From Candidatus Kapaibacterium sp. (lineage in GTDB: Bacteria > Bacteroidota > Ignavibacteria > Kapaibacteriales > UBA2268): a stretch of DNA of 5,147 bases. The position numbers and the translations under genes are program-made. Under the pieces are notes generated by a model. That model made no database searches, was not told where the DNA came from, and was given only the letters and a program-made list of their open reading frames with translations. Shown here piece after piece: positions 1-5,147 of this stretch (within the stretch, counting starts at the first letter, position 1; every line of letters starts with the position of its first letter). Location of the stretch: NCBI GenBank assembly GCA_938038165.1, contig CALHRB010000251.1, forward strand, positions 1 through 5,147. Reading direction: 5' to 3'.

Positions 1-431
1 CTCAGCCATATACCCTACTCGTATCTGACAAATATGCTTCAAATCTTACACCAATTGAAAATTCAGAATATTATTTCAATTATATTATTCCCACAAATAT
101 GGGTTGTTATAATTACTATTTCAACAAAGGAAATAACACAACTCTTACCGCGTCCGCTTTCCCCTCGCCTTTTTTACCTAAGCAGGATCAATTTATTAAT
201 ATTCCTGTCCCAGCTAATGCATTTTTAAATGAAGAAGTTGAACTGTTTATTTTCGATATAGATTTCAATCAGATATACTATTCAAGAAAACCGGTTGTTG
301 TAAATTCATCCAAAAGAGTATTACAATGGAGCGAGCTACCTCAGGATATCGCAAGCGGTGTTTTTCTATTTAAAACCCAGCATAAAGGAAAAGAAAATTG
401 GGGCAAATTTTCTATTATTTTAAATGAATAA
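1..431 (+). CDS. C-terminal end of a probable secreted protein with a FlgD-like / T9SS-type tail domain (5' truncated)
   Basis: The reading frame is open from base 3 to the TAA at 429-431 and gives 142 residues with no stop, so the gene enters from outside the window. The ATG at 99 is probably internal, because the frame continues upstream with sensible protein. The last ~75 residues resemble the FlgD-Ig-like or type IX secretion C-terminal domains of Bacteroidota surface proteins. They show an AFPSPF motif (compare the usual PNPF), then alternating hydrophobic strands (INIPVP, VELFIFDID), then an LQW...ASGVFLFKT segment like the common 'W.G....ASGVYFYRL' pattern, and finally KFSIIL at the extreme C-terminus. 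In that family the domain sits at the end of exported proteins and directs secretion or anchoring. The function of the missing N-terminal part cannot be told. The domain assignment is by pattern only and is moderately secure. The gene converges on der with no spacer. Confidence 0.7.
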   Translation, partial: QPYTLLVSDKYASNLTPIENSEYYFNYIIPTNMGCYNYYFNKGNNTTLTASAFPSPFLPKQDQFINIPVPANAFLNEEVELFIFDIDFNQIYYSRKPVVVNSSKRVLQWSELPQDIASGVFLFKTQHKGKENWGKFSIILNE

Positions 432-1754
432 TTACAGCTCTTCCCAGTTTACATTTTTTTTGCGAAAAATAAATGATACAGGTGTCCCTATGAAATCAAA
501 ATGTTTTCTGAGAACCTTTTCCATAAATCTCTTGTAACTTTCGGGTATTAACTGTGGATAATTACAGAAAAATGCAAAGACAGGCGGTTCGGTTTTAACT
601 TGTGTTATATAATTAATTCTAAGGTCTCTGCCTTGAACTGCTGGAGGTGGTGTTTTTTCCAGTTCAGGAAGAATTAATTTATTTAGCTTTGCTGTTGAAA
701 TCCTGTTTTTTCTATTCTGATGTATTTTAATTGCAATATCAACAATCTTAAAAATTCTTTGTTTGGTCAGAGCTGAAATATAAATTACAGGAATATAGTA
801 ATAATTTTGAAGAAGGTTTTTTATTGCTGTGGTATATTTATCAGCAGTATGGCTGTCTTTTTCTACCAAATCCCATTTGTTGACAGCTATAATTATTCCT
901 TTACGACTTTTATCAACCTGATTGATGATTTTTTTATCCTGATCCTCCAGTCCGAGAGTGGCATCAAGCAAAATCACCGAGACATCAGAACGCTCGATTG
1001 CTCTCGAAGTCCTTAGAACGCTATAGAACTCAATGTTTTCCTTAATACTGCTTCTTCGTCTGAGTCCAGCTGTATCAATCAACAAAATTTCCTGCCCATA
1101 ATATTTAAGTACACTATCTATGGCGTCCCTGGTTGTTCCCGGAATATTTGTAACTATGGAGCGGTTCTGACCTAACAAGGCATTCGTAAGGCTTGATTTC
1201 CCAACATTTGGACGACCAACGATTGCAATTTTAAGCCTGTCATCTTTTTTCTCGACTGAACTTTTAGGAAGGTAAGATACAATTTCATCAAGGAAATCAC
1301 CTGTGCTTCTTCCACTCAGAGCTGAAATAGGGAATGGCTCCCCCAGGCCTAATCGGCTGAAGTCATAAGCATTGAGGTCAAATTCTGGATTGTCACATTT
1401 GTTGATAACCAAAACCACTGGTTTGTTCGAGGTTCTCAAAATATTTGCAATATCGAAATCAAAAGGGGCAACTCCCTCTTTCCCATCGCAAACAAACAGA
1501 ATAACTTGAGCTTCTTCGATTGCAATCTGAGCCTGTTCACGAATAGCCTTCTCTATTAAATTATCGCTACTTGGAACAAATCCACCTGTATCCACCAGCA
1601 TAAAACTAATTCCGTTCCATTCTGCTACTCCATAAATTCTGTCGCGTGTAACACCGGGTGTGTCTTCAACAATAGCATCTTTTTTTCTCAATATTCTGTT
1701 GAATAAAGTTGATTTTCCTACGTTCGGGCGTCCAACTATGGCAACAAGATTCAT
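432..1754 (-). CDS. der: Ribosome-assembly GTPase Der (EngA)
   Basis: Der is an essential GTPase that binds the maturing 50S subunit. The 440-residue length is normal for the family. Two G domains lie in tandem. The first has GRPNVGKS (8-15), TPGVTRD (32-38), DTGG (55-58), NKCD (118-121) and SALS (144-147). The second has GRPNVGKS (180-187), PGTTRD (205-210), DTAG (227-230), NKWD (292-295) and SALT (327-330). The C-terminal ~85 residues are the KH-like domain, with PPPAVQGRDLRINY and the family-typical PESYKRFMEKVLRKHFDFIGTP. All GTP-binding motifs are intact. The ATG at 1752-1754 starts two residues before the first beta strand, as in homologues. The purine run AAGGAA touches the ATG, so it is too close to act as a normal Shine-Dalgarno site. 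The gene is divergent from coaBC across 70 bp and convergent with the upstream partial gene. Confidence 0.97.
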   Translation of the reverse strand: MNLVAIVGRPNVGKSTLFNRILRKKDAIVEDTPGVTRDRIYGVAEWNGISFMLVDTGGFVPSSDNLIEKAIREQAQIAIEEAQVILFVCDGKEGVAPFDFDIANILRTSNKPVVLVINKCDNPEFDLNAYDFSRLGLGEPFPISALSGRSTGDFLDEIVSYLPKSSVEKKDDRLKIAIVGRPNVGKSSLTNALLGQNRSIVTNIPGTTRDAIDSVLKYYGQEILLIDTAGLRRRSSIKENIEFYSVLRTSRAIERSDVSVILLDATLGLEDQDKKIINQVDKSRKGIIIAVNKWDLVEKDSHTADKYTTAIKNLLQNYYYIPVIYISALTKQRIFKIVDIAIKIHQNRKNRISTAKLNKLILPELEKTPPPAVQGRDLRINYITQVKTEPPVFAFFCNYPQLIPESYKRFMEKVLRKHFDFIGTPVSFIFRKKNVNWEEL

Positions 1755-1784
1755 TTCCTTTAAAATAAATATTTAATTAATTTG
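1754..1784 (+). promoter_or_regulatory. Candidate Bacteroidota-type promoter for coaBC
   Basis: TTTC at 1754-1757, 19 bases, then TTAATTTG at 1777-1784 matches the Bacteroidota consensus TTTG-N19-21-TAnnTTTG with one mismatch in each element. It would give a leader of roughly 35 bases before the coaBC ATG at 1825. The -33 element overlaps the der start codon on the other strand. The whole 1755-1824 gap is very AT-rich, so chance matches are likely. A der promoter must also lie here or inside coaBC, but I see no convincing one. Confidence 0.3.
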
Positions 1785-1824
1785 TAATATTAAAATCGAA
1801 TTATTAAAAAATATATTCTTCGAT

Positions 1825-3264
1825 ATGGCAAATATACTGAAAAATAAGAGGATAATAGTAGGAATAACAGGTTCTATTGCTGCCTATAAAATTCCTTATC
1901 TTGTTCGGGATTTGGTAAAGAATGGAGCAATAGTCAATGTTGTCCTCACTCCTTCAGCAAAAGAATTTGTAACTGAAATTACTCTTGCAAACCTTTCTCG
2001 TAACCCTGTTATTTGCGAAATGTTTGACTTAAATGCACAAAAAGGTGGAGCTTGGCATATTCATCTGGCACACGAAGCAGATTTAATGATAATTGCACCC
2101 TGCTCAGCTTCAACATTAAGTAAACTGGCATCAGGGCTTTGCGATAATTCATTGACAACCATTGCAACCGCTTTGCCCCGAAACGTTCCTTTGCTGGTTG
2201 CCCCGGCTATGGACTCAACAATGTTCGAAAACCCCGCAACTCAGCGAAATATCAATATTTTACGAAATGACGGCGTTATAATTATCCCTCCTGAAAAAGG
2301 TGAGCTTTCCAGCGGATTGTTCGGAATTGGAAGACTTCCCGAACCAATTATTCTTTTACAAAAAATTATTGATGTTTTTGGAGAAAACAAGACTTACCAA
2401 TCAAAATCAGATCTTAAAACCGGAGATATCACACAATCTGAAACACCAGACGAAAAATCAATTAATTTTGATCTGAAAATAAAGGAAGCACTCGAAAAAA
2501 ACATCCCCTCCCTTTCCGATATTGTCGAAAAAGATAAATGGAACGCCGAATTCGAATTCACTAAATTAAAGCAAAATTTCTCAGGTGAAAAAAATTATAT
2601 GAGCCTTGCTGGCAAAAAAGTTCTTATCTCTGCAGGTCCAACCATCGAAAAAATTGACGATGTCCGATATATTAGCAATTTTTCCTCTGGAAAGATGGGT
2701 TATGCATTAGCCGAAGTAGCAAAAAGTCTTGGAGCTGAAGTTACACTTGTTTCTGGACCCGTCAACCTTTCCGCACCCGAAAAAGTAAATTTAATAAAAG
2801 TAAATTCTGCTGAAGATTTGTATAAAACCCTATTATCAAATTTTAACCAATATGACATCATCATAATGTCTGCCGCAGTAGCGGATTATACTCCTGTCGA
2901 AAAAAAAGGGGGTAAAATTAAGAAAAAAACGACAGGAGACACTCTAATTCTTGAACTGAAATCGACCAATGACATTCTTGCCGAAATTGGCCAAAAGAAA
3001 AGTCCAACACAGTTTCTTGTTGGTTTCGCCCTCGAAAGCGAAAATGAAATTCAGAATGGCTGGATTAAAATGAAAGAAAAGAATTGCGATATGATGGTAG
3101 TTAATTCCCCGAATATTCCTGATAGTGGTTTTGGCAGCGACGACAATACAATTACGATTTTGAGGAGGGACGGCAAAGAAATAAACTATCAAAAGCTACC
3201 AAAGTTAGTTTGCGGGATTGAAATTTTCAAAAATATTATTGACTTGATTGGCAATAATCAATAA
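1825..3264 (+). CDS. coaBC: Bifunctional phosphopantothenoylcysteine decarboxylase / phosphopantothenate-cysteine ligase (CoaBC)
   Basis: CoaBC joins cysteine to 4'-phosphopantothenate (CoaB) and then decarboxylates the product to 4'-phosphopantetheine (CoaC, FMN-dependent) in coenzyme A synthesis. Residues 8-185 are the CoaC flavoprotein domain: GITGSIAAYK (13-22), WHIHL with the likely catalytic His78, IIAPCSAST (89-97), APAMDSTMF (126-134) and GELSSGLFGIGRLPEP (159-174). Residues 261-475 are the CoaB ligase domain: SAGPTIEKIDDVRYISNFSSGKMG (269-292, broken by no gap), SAAVADY (349-355), KIKKK (364-368) and GFALE (400-404). At 479 residues it is longer than the usual ~400, because a polar, charged linker of about 72 residues (187-258) joins the domains. 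Two CoaC positions differ from the E. coli enzyme: Asn125 is Asp130 and Cys158 is Ser163. The ATG at 1825 has no Shine-Dalgarno site, but it places the first strand correctly. No terminator follows, so read-through into rplU is possible. Confidence 0.95.
   Translation: MANILKNKRIIVGITGSIAAYKIPYLVRDLVKNGAIVNVVLTPSAKEFVTEITLANLSRNPVICEMFDLNAQKGGAWHIHLAHEADLMIIAPCSASTLSKLASGLCDNSLTTIATALPRNVPLLVAPAMDSTMFENPATQRNINILRNDGVIIIPPEKGELSSGLFGIGRLPEPIILLQKIIDVFGENKTYQSKSDLKTGDITQSETPDEKSINFDLKIKEALEKNIPSLSDIVEKDKWNAEFEFTKLKQNFSGEKNYMSLAGKKVLISAGPTIEKIDDVRYISNFSSGKMGYALAEVAKSLGAEVTLVSGPVNLSAPEKVNLIKVNSAEDLYKTLLSNFNQYDIIIMSAAVADYTPVEKKGGKIKKKTTGDTLILELKSTNDILAEIGQKKSPTQFLVGFALESENEIQNGWIKMKEKNCDMMVVNSPNIPDSGFGSDDNTITILRRDGKEINYQKLPKLVCGIEIFKNIIDLIGNNQ
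2582..2601 (+). promoter_or_regulatory. Possible internal ribosome binding site and start codon for a stand-alone CoaB
   Basis: Inside coaBC, the in-frame ATG at 2599-2601 (Met259) lies just before the first strand of the CoaB domain (SLAGKKVLISAGPT). AGGTG at 2583-2587, complementary to the 16S rRNA 3' end, sits 11 bases upstream. Initiation here would give a free 221-residue CoaB. The position is suggestive but a match this short can occur by chance, and the site has no other support. Confidence 0.25.
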
Positions 3265-3268
3265 ATTT

Positions 3269-3299
3269 TTTGTTAAAATAAAAATATTAATTAATTTTG
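3269..3299 (+). promoter_or_regulatory. Bacteroidota-type sigma-A promoter for rplU-rpmA
   Basis: TTTG at 3269-3272, a 19-base spacer, then TAATTTTG at 3292-3299 matches every specified position of the Bacteroidota housekeeping consensus TTTG-N19-21-TAnnTTTG. It is correctly placed in the 76-bp gap after coaBC. Transcription would start near 3304-3307, giving a leader of about 35 bases before the rplU ATG. That is too short for the structured L21 leader RNA known from Firmicutes. Confidence 0.7.
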
Positions 3300-3340
3300 T
3301 AGTTCTTAAATTTTAAATAATAATTATTTTAGGTTTTTTG

Positions 3341-3652
3341 ATGTATGCAGTAGTAGAAATAGCTGGCTTGCAATTCGAGGTTCAACCCAAAGATATCGTT
3401 ACTGTTCCTCTTCTCAAGGGTGAACCGGGTGACACAGTTTCGTTTTCGAACATATTGTTAGTAAATGAAAATAGCGATATCAAAGTTGGACAGCCTTATC
3501 TGAATGGTTCTGTTGAGGCAAAAATTCTCGCTCATGGCAAAGGACAAAAGCTTATCGTTTTCAAGAAAAAGAGACGAAAAGGTTACCGCAAGCTAAATGG
3601 TCACAGACAAAAATTTACAAAGATTGAAATTAATAATATAAATATTGACTAA
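3341..3652 (+). CDS. rplU: 50S ribosomal protein L21
   Basis: L21 binds 23S rRNA in the large subunit. The 103-residue product is the standard family length. It begins MYAVVEIAGLQFEV, the counterpart of the usual MYAVVEIGGKQYKV. The C-terminal rRNA-binding signature is clear: VFKKKRRKGYRKLNGHRQKF at 73-92. The start is the ATG at 3341. An in-frame TTG at 3338 directly before it would add one residue, but MYAVVE is the conserved L21 N-terminus. Only a weak AGG (3331-3333) lies seven bases upstream. Lys10 of the common GGKQ motif is Leu here; related FCB-group proteins also vary at this spot, as I recall. It is followed 11 bases later by rpmA, in the near-universal L21-L27 order, and no ysxB-type protease gene lies between them. 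Confidence 0.97.
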   Translation: MYAVVEIAGLQFEVQPKDIVTVPLLKGEPGDTVSFSNILLVNENSDIKVGQPYLNGSVEAKILAHGKGQKLIVFKKKRRKGYRKLNGHRQKFTKIEINNINID

Positions 3653-3656
3653 GGAG
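3651..3656 (+). promoter_or_regulatory. Strong Shine-Dalgarno site of rpmA
   Basis: AAGGAG lies seven bases before the rpmA ATG and overlaps the rplU stop codon (TAA 3650-3652). It is the only clear, well-spaced Shine-Dalgarno site at a gene start in this window, which suggests rpmA relies on re-initiation or strong independent loading just after rplU. Confidence 0.7.
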
Positions 3657-3663
3657 TTCAACT

Positions 3664-3921
3664 ATGGCACATAAAAAAGGTGGTGGCTCTACTAAAAACG
3701 GAAGAGATTCTCATGGTCAACGCCGTGGAATAAAAAAATTCGGCGGAGAACTCGTTTCAGCCGGGAATATCATTGTTCGTCAGTGCGGCACTAAATTCCA
3801 CCTCGGAAAAAACGTTGGATTAGGCAAAGATTACACCATTTTCTCTCTGATTGACGGTCAAGTCAAATTCGAACGAAAAGACAAAACCAGATTGAAAGTT
3901 TCCGTTTACCCTATGAATTAA
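3664..3921 (+). CDS. rpmA: 50S ribosomal protein L27
   Basis: L27 lies at the peptidyl-transferase centre, with its N-terminal tail reaching the tRNA acceptor ends. The 85-residue product has the diagnostic tail MAHKKGGGSTKNGRDS (1-16), followed by FGGELVSAGNIIVRQ (26-40) and NVGLGKDYTIFSLIDGQVKF. It begins directly with MAHKK, so it lacks the cleaved N-terminal extension of Firmicutes L27. This fits the absence of the Prp (YsxB) protease gene. At residue 41 the highly conserved Arg of the RQRGT motif is Cys (TGC, 3784-3786). Residue 47, usually Pro or Ala (FHPG/FHAG), is Leu. The start is fixed by the strong Shine-Dalgarno site at 3651-3656. It is the last gene of the rplU operon, before the terminator at 4000-4036. 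Confidence 0.97.
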   Translation: MAHKKGGGSTKNGRDSHGQRRGIKKFGGELVSAGNIIVRQCGTKFHLGKNVGLGKDYTIFSLIDGQVKFERKDKTRLKVSVYPMN

Positions 3922-3999
3922 CTTTATCGCTCCAAAATTTTTTTCAAAGCTGTTTGATGTTTTATCTAATATAGCAGTTTAAACTTTAGAATACTTTCA

Positions 4000-4036
4000 A
4001 ACCTGTTAGTATAAATCACTAACAGGTTATTTTTTT
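4000..4036 (+). terminator. Rho-independent terminator of the rplU-rpmA operon
   Basis: A perfect 11-bp stem (AACCTGTTAGT at 4000-4010 with ACTAACAGGTT at 4018-4028) closes a 7-base loop and is followed by A and seven Ts (4030-4036). It lies 78 bases after the rpmA stop. On the other strand the hairpin is not followed by a T-run, so it acts mainly for the plus strand. The T-run overlaps the stop codon of the convergent phosphoesterase gene (4035-4037). The rest of the 3922-3999 gap shows nothing recognisable. Confidence 0.88.
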
Positions 4037-5093
4037 ATGCAAGTAAATTGATTCTTGTGAAAACATAATCAAGGCTCTGCTCTTTAAGAGTAGCCTTGAA
4101 ATAGTCTGTATCCTTAAATTGCTTGACCTTAACCCCTTTATAATCAAGATATCTTTGACTCCTTTTAACATCAAACCAGTAAACAAGTGATATTTTTCCG
4201 TTCTTAATTTCTATTGCGGTCGAGCCTCGTTTGCCAATGACGCTACCTGAATTGAAAAGGCAGGGAACAAGGATTTTTTCGTTATAAAGTCCGCTTCTAA
4301 GAAAAAAACGACTGTCCTTTTCACTAAGATTCTCTAATTCCAATTTGTATTTTTTTATTAGTTTTTCGATTTTTTTCTTATCCGAATTTGATGCTTTGGG
4401 ATATTTTTTTATCAATCGTTCAATTTTAATTGTCAAATCATCTTTCTTCGATAATGACTCAAAAAGAGGTCTGTGTGTGTGACCGAGTATGCTGATGATT
4501 TTCTTATTCTTTGAAAATTCATAAGAGCTAATTTCAGTCTTGAATTTTTTTTCACTATCCAGTGGTATAGTTCCGTTCTTCATTCCAAGAGGAACTGCAA
4601 GATATTTTAGAGTATAACTGATAAAAGTGCTGTATTGTTCGAAAATTCCAGCCGTTTGATGTCCATGAAAAATGAAAACCAAATTCCCGTCATAGTTTAA
4701 TTTTATCGCTCTATAAAGCTGTTTGTTAATTGGGTGAATTCTTGAAAAATAAATTTTGTAATCGTGATTTCCAACTATTTTGAATAACTTACCTCGATTT
4801 CTAAAATTTTCAAAAATATCATAAATATTAGACCAGCGTTTAATAATTGATTTGAAACTGAATTTATAAAGCTCTTCAATGTCCCCATTGAGAACTAAGG
4901 TATAATTTTTTTCTAAATAATTTTCCTGCAATATTGTTGAAAAGATTTCGGAATTTTGAAGGAAATCATCGTTTCTTCCCCCGTTACCGATATGAATATC
5001 ACTAAAAATTACAATTTTATCTTCTTTACTTAGGTTTATTGTTGGAGATTCTCTGAATATTTTTTCGAGGGTGTGAAAATGTTTTTTTATCAT
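4035..5093 (-). CDS. Calcineurin-like metallophosphoesterase, substrate unknown
   Basis: The 352-residue product carries the full two-metal phosphoesterase motif series: SDIHIG (31-36; Asp32, His34), NGDIEE (69-74; Asp71), GNHD (108-111), HGHQ (143-146) and GHTHRP (204-209). The intact ligands suggest an active phosphatase, phosphodiesterase or pyrophosphohydrolase. LpxH-like UDP-diacylglucosamine hydrolases share this motif layout, but I cannot assign the substrate. Between GHTHRP and the last core strand (NSGSVIGKRGSTAIEI, 281-296) is a Lys-rich helical insertion (about 216-262) with a repeated IE(R/K)LIKKY. The C-terminal ~45 residues are unrecognised. I see no signal peptide or membrane segment, so it is probably cytoplasmic. 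The start is the ATG at 5091-5093. A TTG at 5133-5135 would add 14 hydrophobic residues, but translated AT-rich promoter sequence explains these better. No Shine-Dalgarno site is seen. Confidence 0.85.
   Translation of the reverse strand: MIKKHFHTLEKIFRESPTINLSKEDKIVIFSDIHIGNGGRNDDFLQNSEIFSTILQENYLEKNYTLVLNGDIEELYKFSFKSIIKRWSNIYDIFENFRNRGKLFKIVGNHDYKIYFSRIHPINKQLYRAIKLNYDGNLVFIFHGHQTAGIFEQYSTFISYTLKYLAVPLGMKNGTIPLDSEKKFKTEISSYEFSKNKKIISILGHTHRPLFESLSKKDDLTIKIERLIKKYPKASNSDKKKIEKLIKKYKLELENLSEKDSRFFLRSGLYNEKILVPCLFNSGSVIGKRGSTAIEIKNGKISLVYWFDVKRSQRYLDYKGVKVKQFKDTDYFKATLKEQSLDYVFTRINLLA
4348..4426. repeat. Imperfect 54-bp-period repeat inside the phosphoesterase gene
   Basis: The stretches at 4348-4372 and 4402-4426 agree at 20 of 25 bases, starting with an identical TATTTTTTTAT, and are offset by 54 bp (18 codons). 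They encode IEKLIKKY (242-249) and IERLIKKY (224-231). This suggests an old in-frame duplication, although low-complexity Lys codons could also produce it. Confidence 0.4.
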
Positions 5094-5122
5094 CAAAATT
5101 GATTTAACACTAATTAAAGTAA

Positions 5123-5130
5123 CAAAAATA
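5123..5130 (-). promoter_or_regulatory. Candidate -7 element upstream of the phosphoesterase gene
   Basis: On the minus strand TATTTTTG matches the Bacteroidota -7 consensus TAnnTTTG and would give a leader of roughly 25 bases before the ATG at 5093. The matching -33 element would fall beyond the window edge, so it cannot be checked. In such AT-rich sequence the match is weak evidence. Confidence 0.3.
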
Positions 5131-5147
5131 AACAAAAAATTTAAATA

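Noticed and set aside
34..228. 64-residue ORF on the plus strand
   Set aside because: It overlaps the better-supported frame of the secreted-protein end and has a low-complexity Ile/Leu-rich composition typical of a frame shadow.
451..475. Run of Ts then GCG then As near the der 3' end, a possible hairpin
   Set aside because: It is an A/T-only stem inside the der coding region, encoding the conserved FRKKN tail, and is too weak for a terminator.
807..1016. 69-residue ORF on the plus strand
   Set aside because: It lies wholly antisense to der, within the second GTPase domain, and has no recognisable motif.
2944..3192. 82-residue ORF on the minus strand
   Set aside because: It lies antisense to the conserved CoaB domain and has no family signature or start signal.
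3338..3340. TTG start for rplU one codon upstream of the ATG
   Set aside because: L21 proteins begin MYAVVE, which fits the ATG at 3341.
3300..3340. Possible L21 autoregulatory leader RNA before rplU
   Set aside because: The predicted leader is only about 35 bases, AT-rich and without a stable stem.
5094..5135. N-terminal extension of the phosphoesterase from a TTG at 5133-5135, resembling a short hydrophobic signal
   Set aside because: The 14 residues come from AT-rich promoter-like sequence. The first ATG (5091-5093) gives a sensible start ahead of the first core strand.

Overview
This AT-rich window looks like ordinary chromosomal DNA from the Bacteroidota/Chlorobiota group, perhaps an Ignavibacteria- or Kapabacteria-like member. 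Three signs point there. The partial gene at the left edge ends in a FlgD-like/type IX secretion-style tail domain. A textbook Bacteroidota promoter (TTTG-N19-TAATTTTG) precedes rplU. Shine-Dalgarno sites are mostly absent. The lineage call is an inference from memory of family sequences, not from a search.

Layout, left to right. Positions 1-431 (+) hold the 3' end of a probable secreted protein. Positions 432-1754 (-) hold der (EngA), the double-GTPase ribosome assembly factor, whose stop codon directly abuts that of the first gene. A 70-bp AT-rich divergent promoter region (1755-1824) separates der from coaBC (1825-3264, +), the bifunctional enzyme for two central steps of coenzyme A synthesis. 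A 76-bp gap with the Bacteroidota-type promoter leads to rplU (3341-3652, +) and rpmA (3664-3921, +), a two-gene operon for ribosomal proteins L21 and L27. It is closed by a strong intrinsic terminator (4000-4036). Positions 4035-5093 (-) hold a calcineurin-like metallophosphoesterase of unknown substrate, convergent with the ribosomal operon.

How the genes relate: der, rplU and rpmA all concern the large ribosomal subunit, and coaBC is core cofactor metabolism. The metallophosphoesterase has no evident functional partner here. No RNA gene, CRISPR array, insertion sequence, phage or toxin-antitoxin signature was found, and no intergenic stretch exceeds about 115 bp. I see no convincing new multi-gene system. 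The points worth a second look are within-gene oddities: substituted CoaC active-site residues, a long CoaC-CoaB linker ending at a possible internal start, an Arg-to-Cys change in L27, and a Lys-rich repeated insertion in the phosphoesterase.
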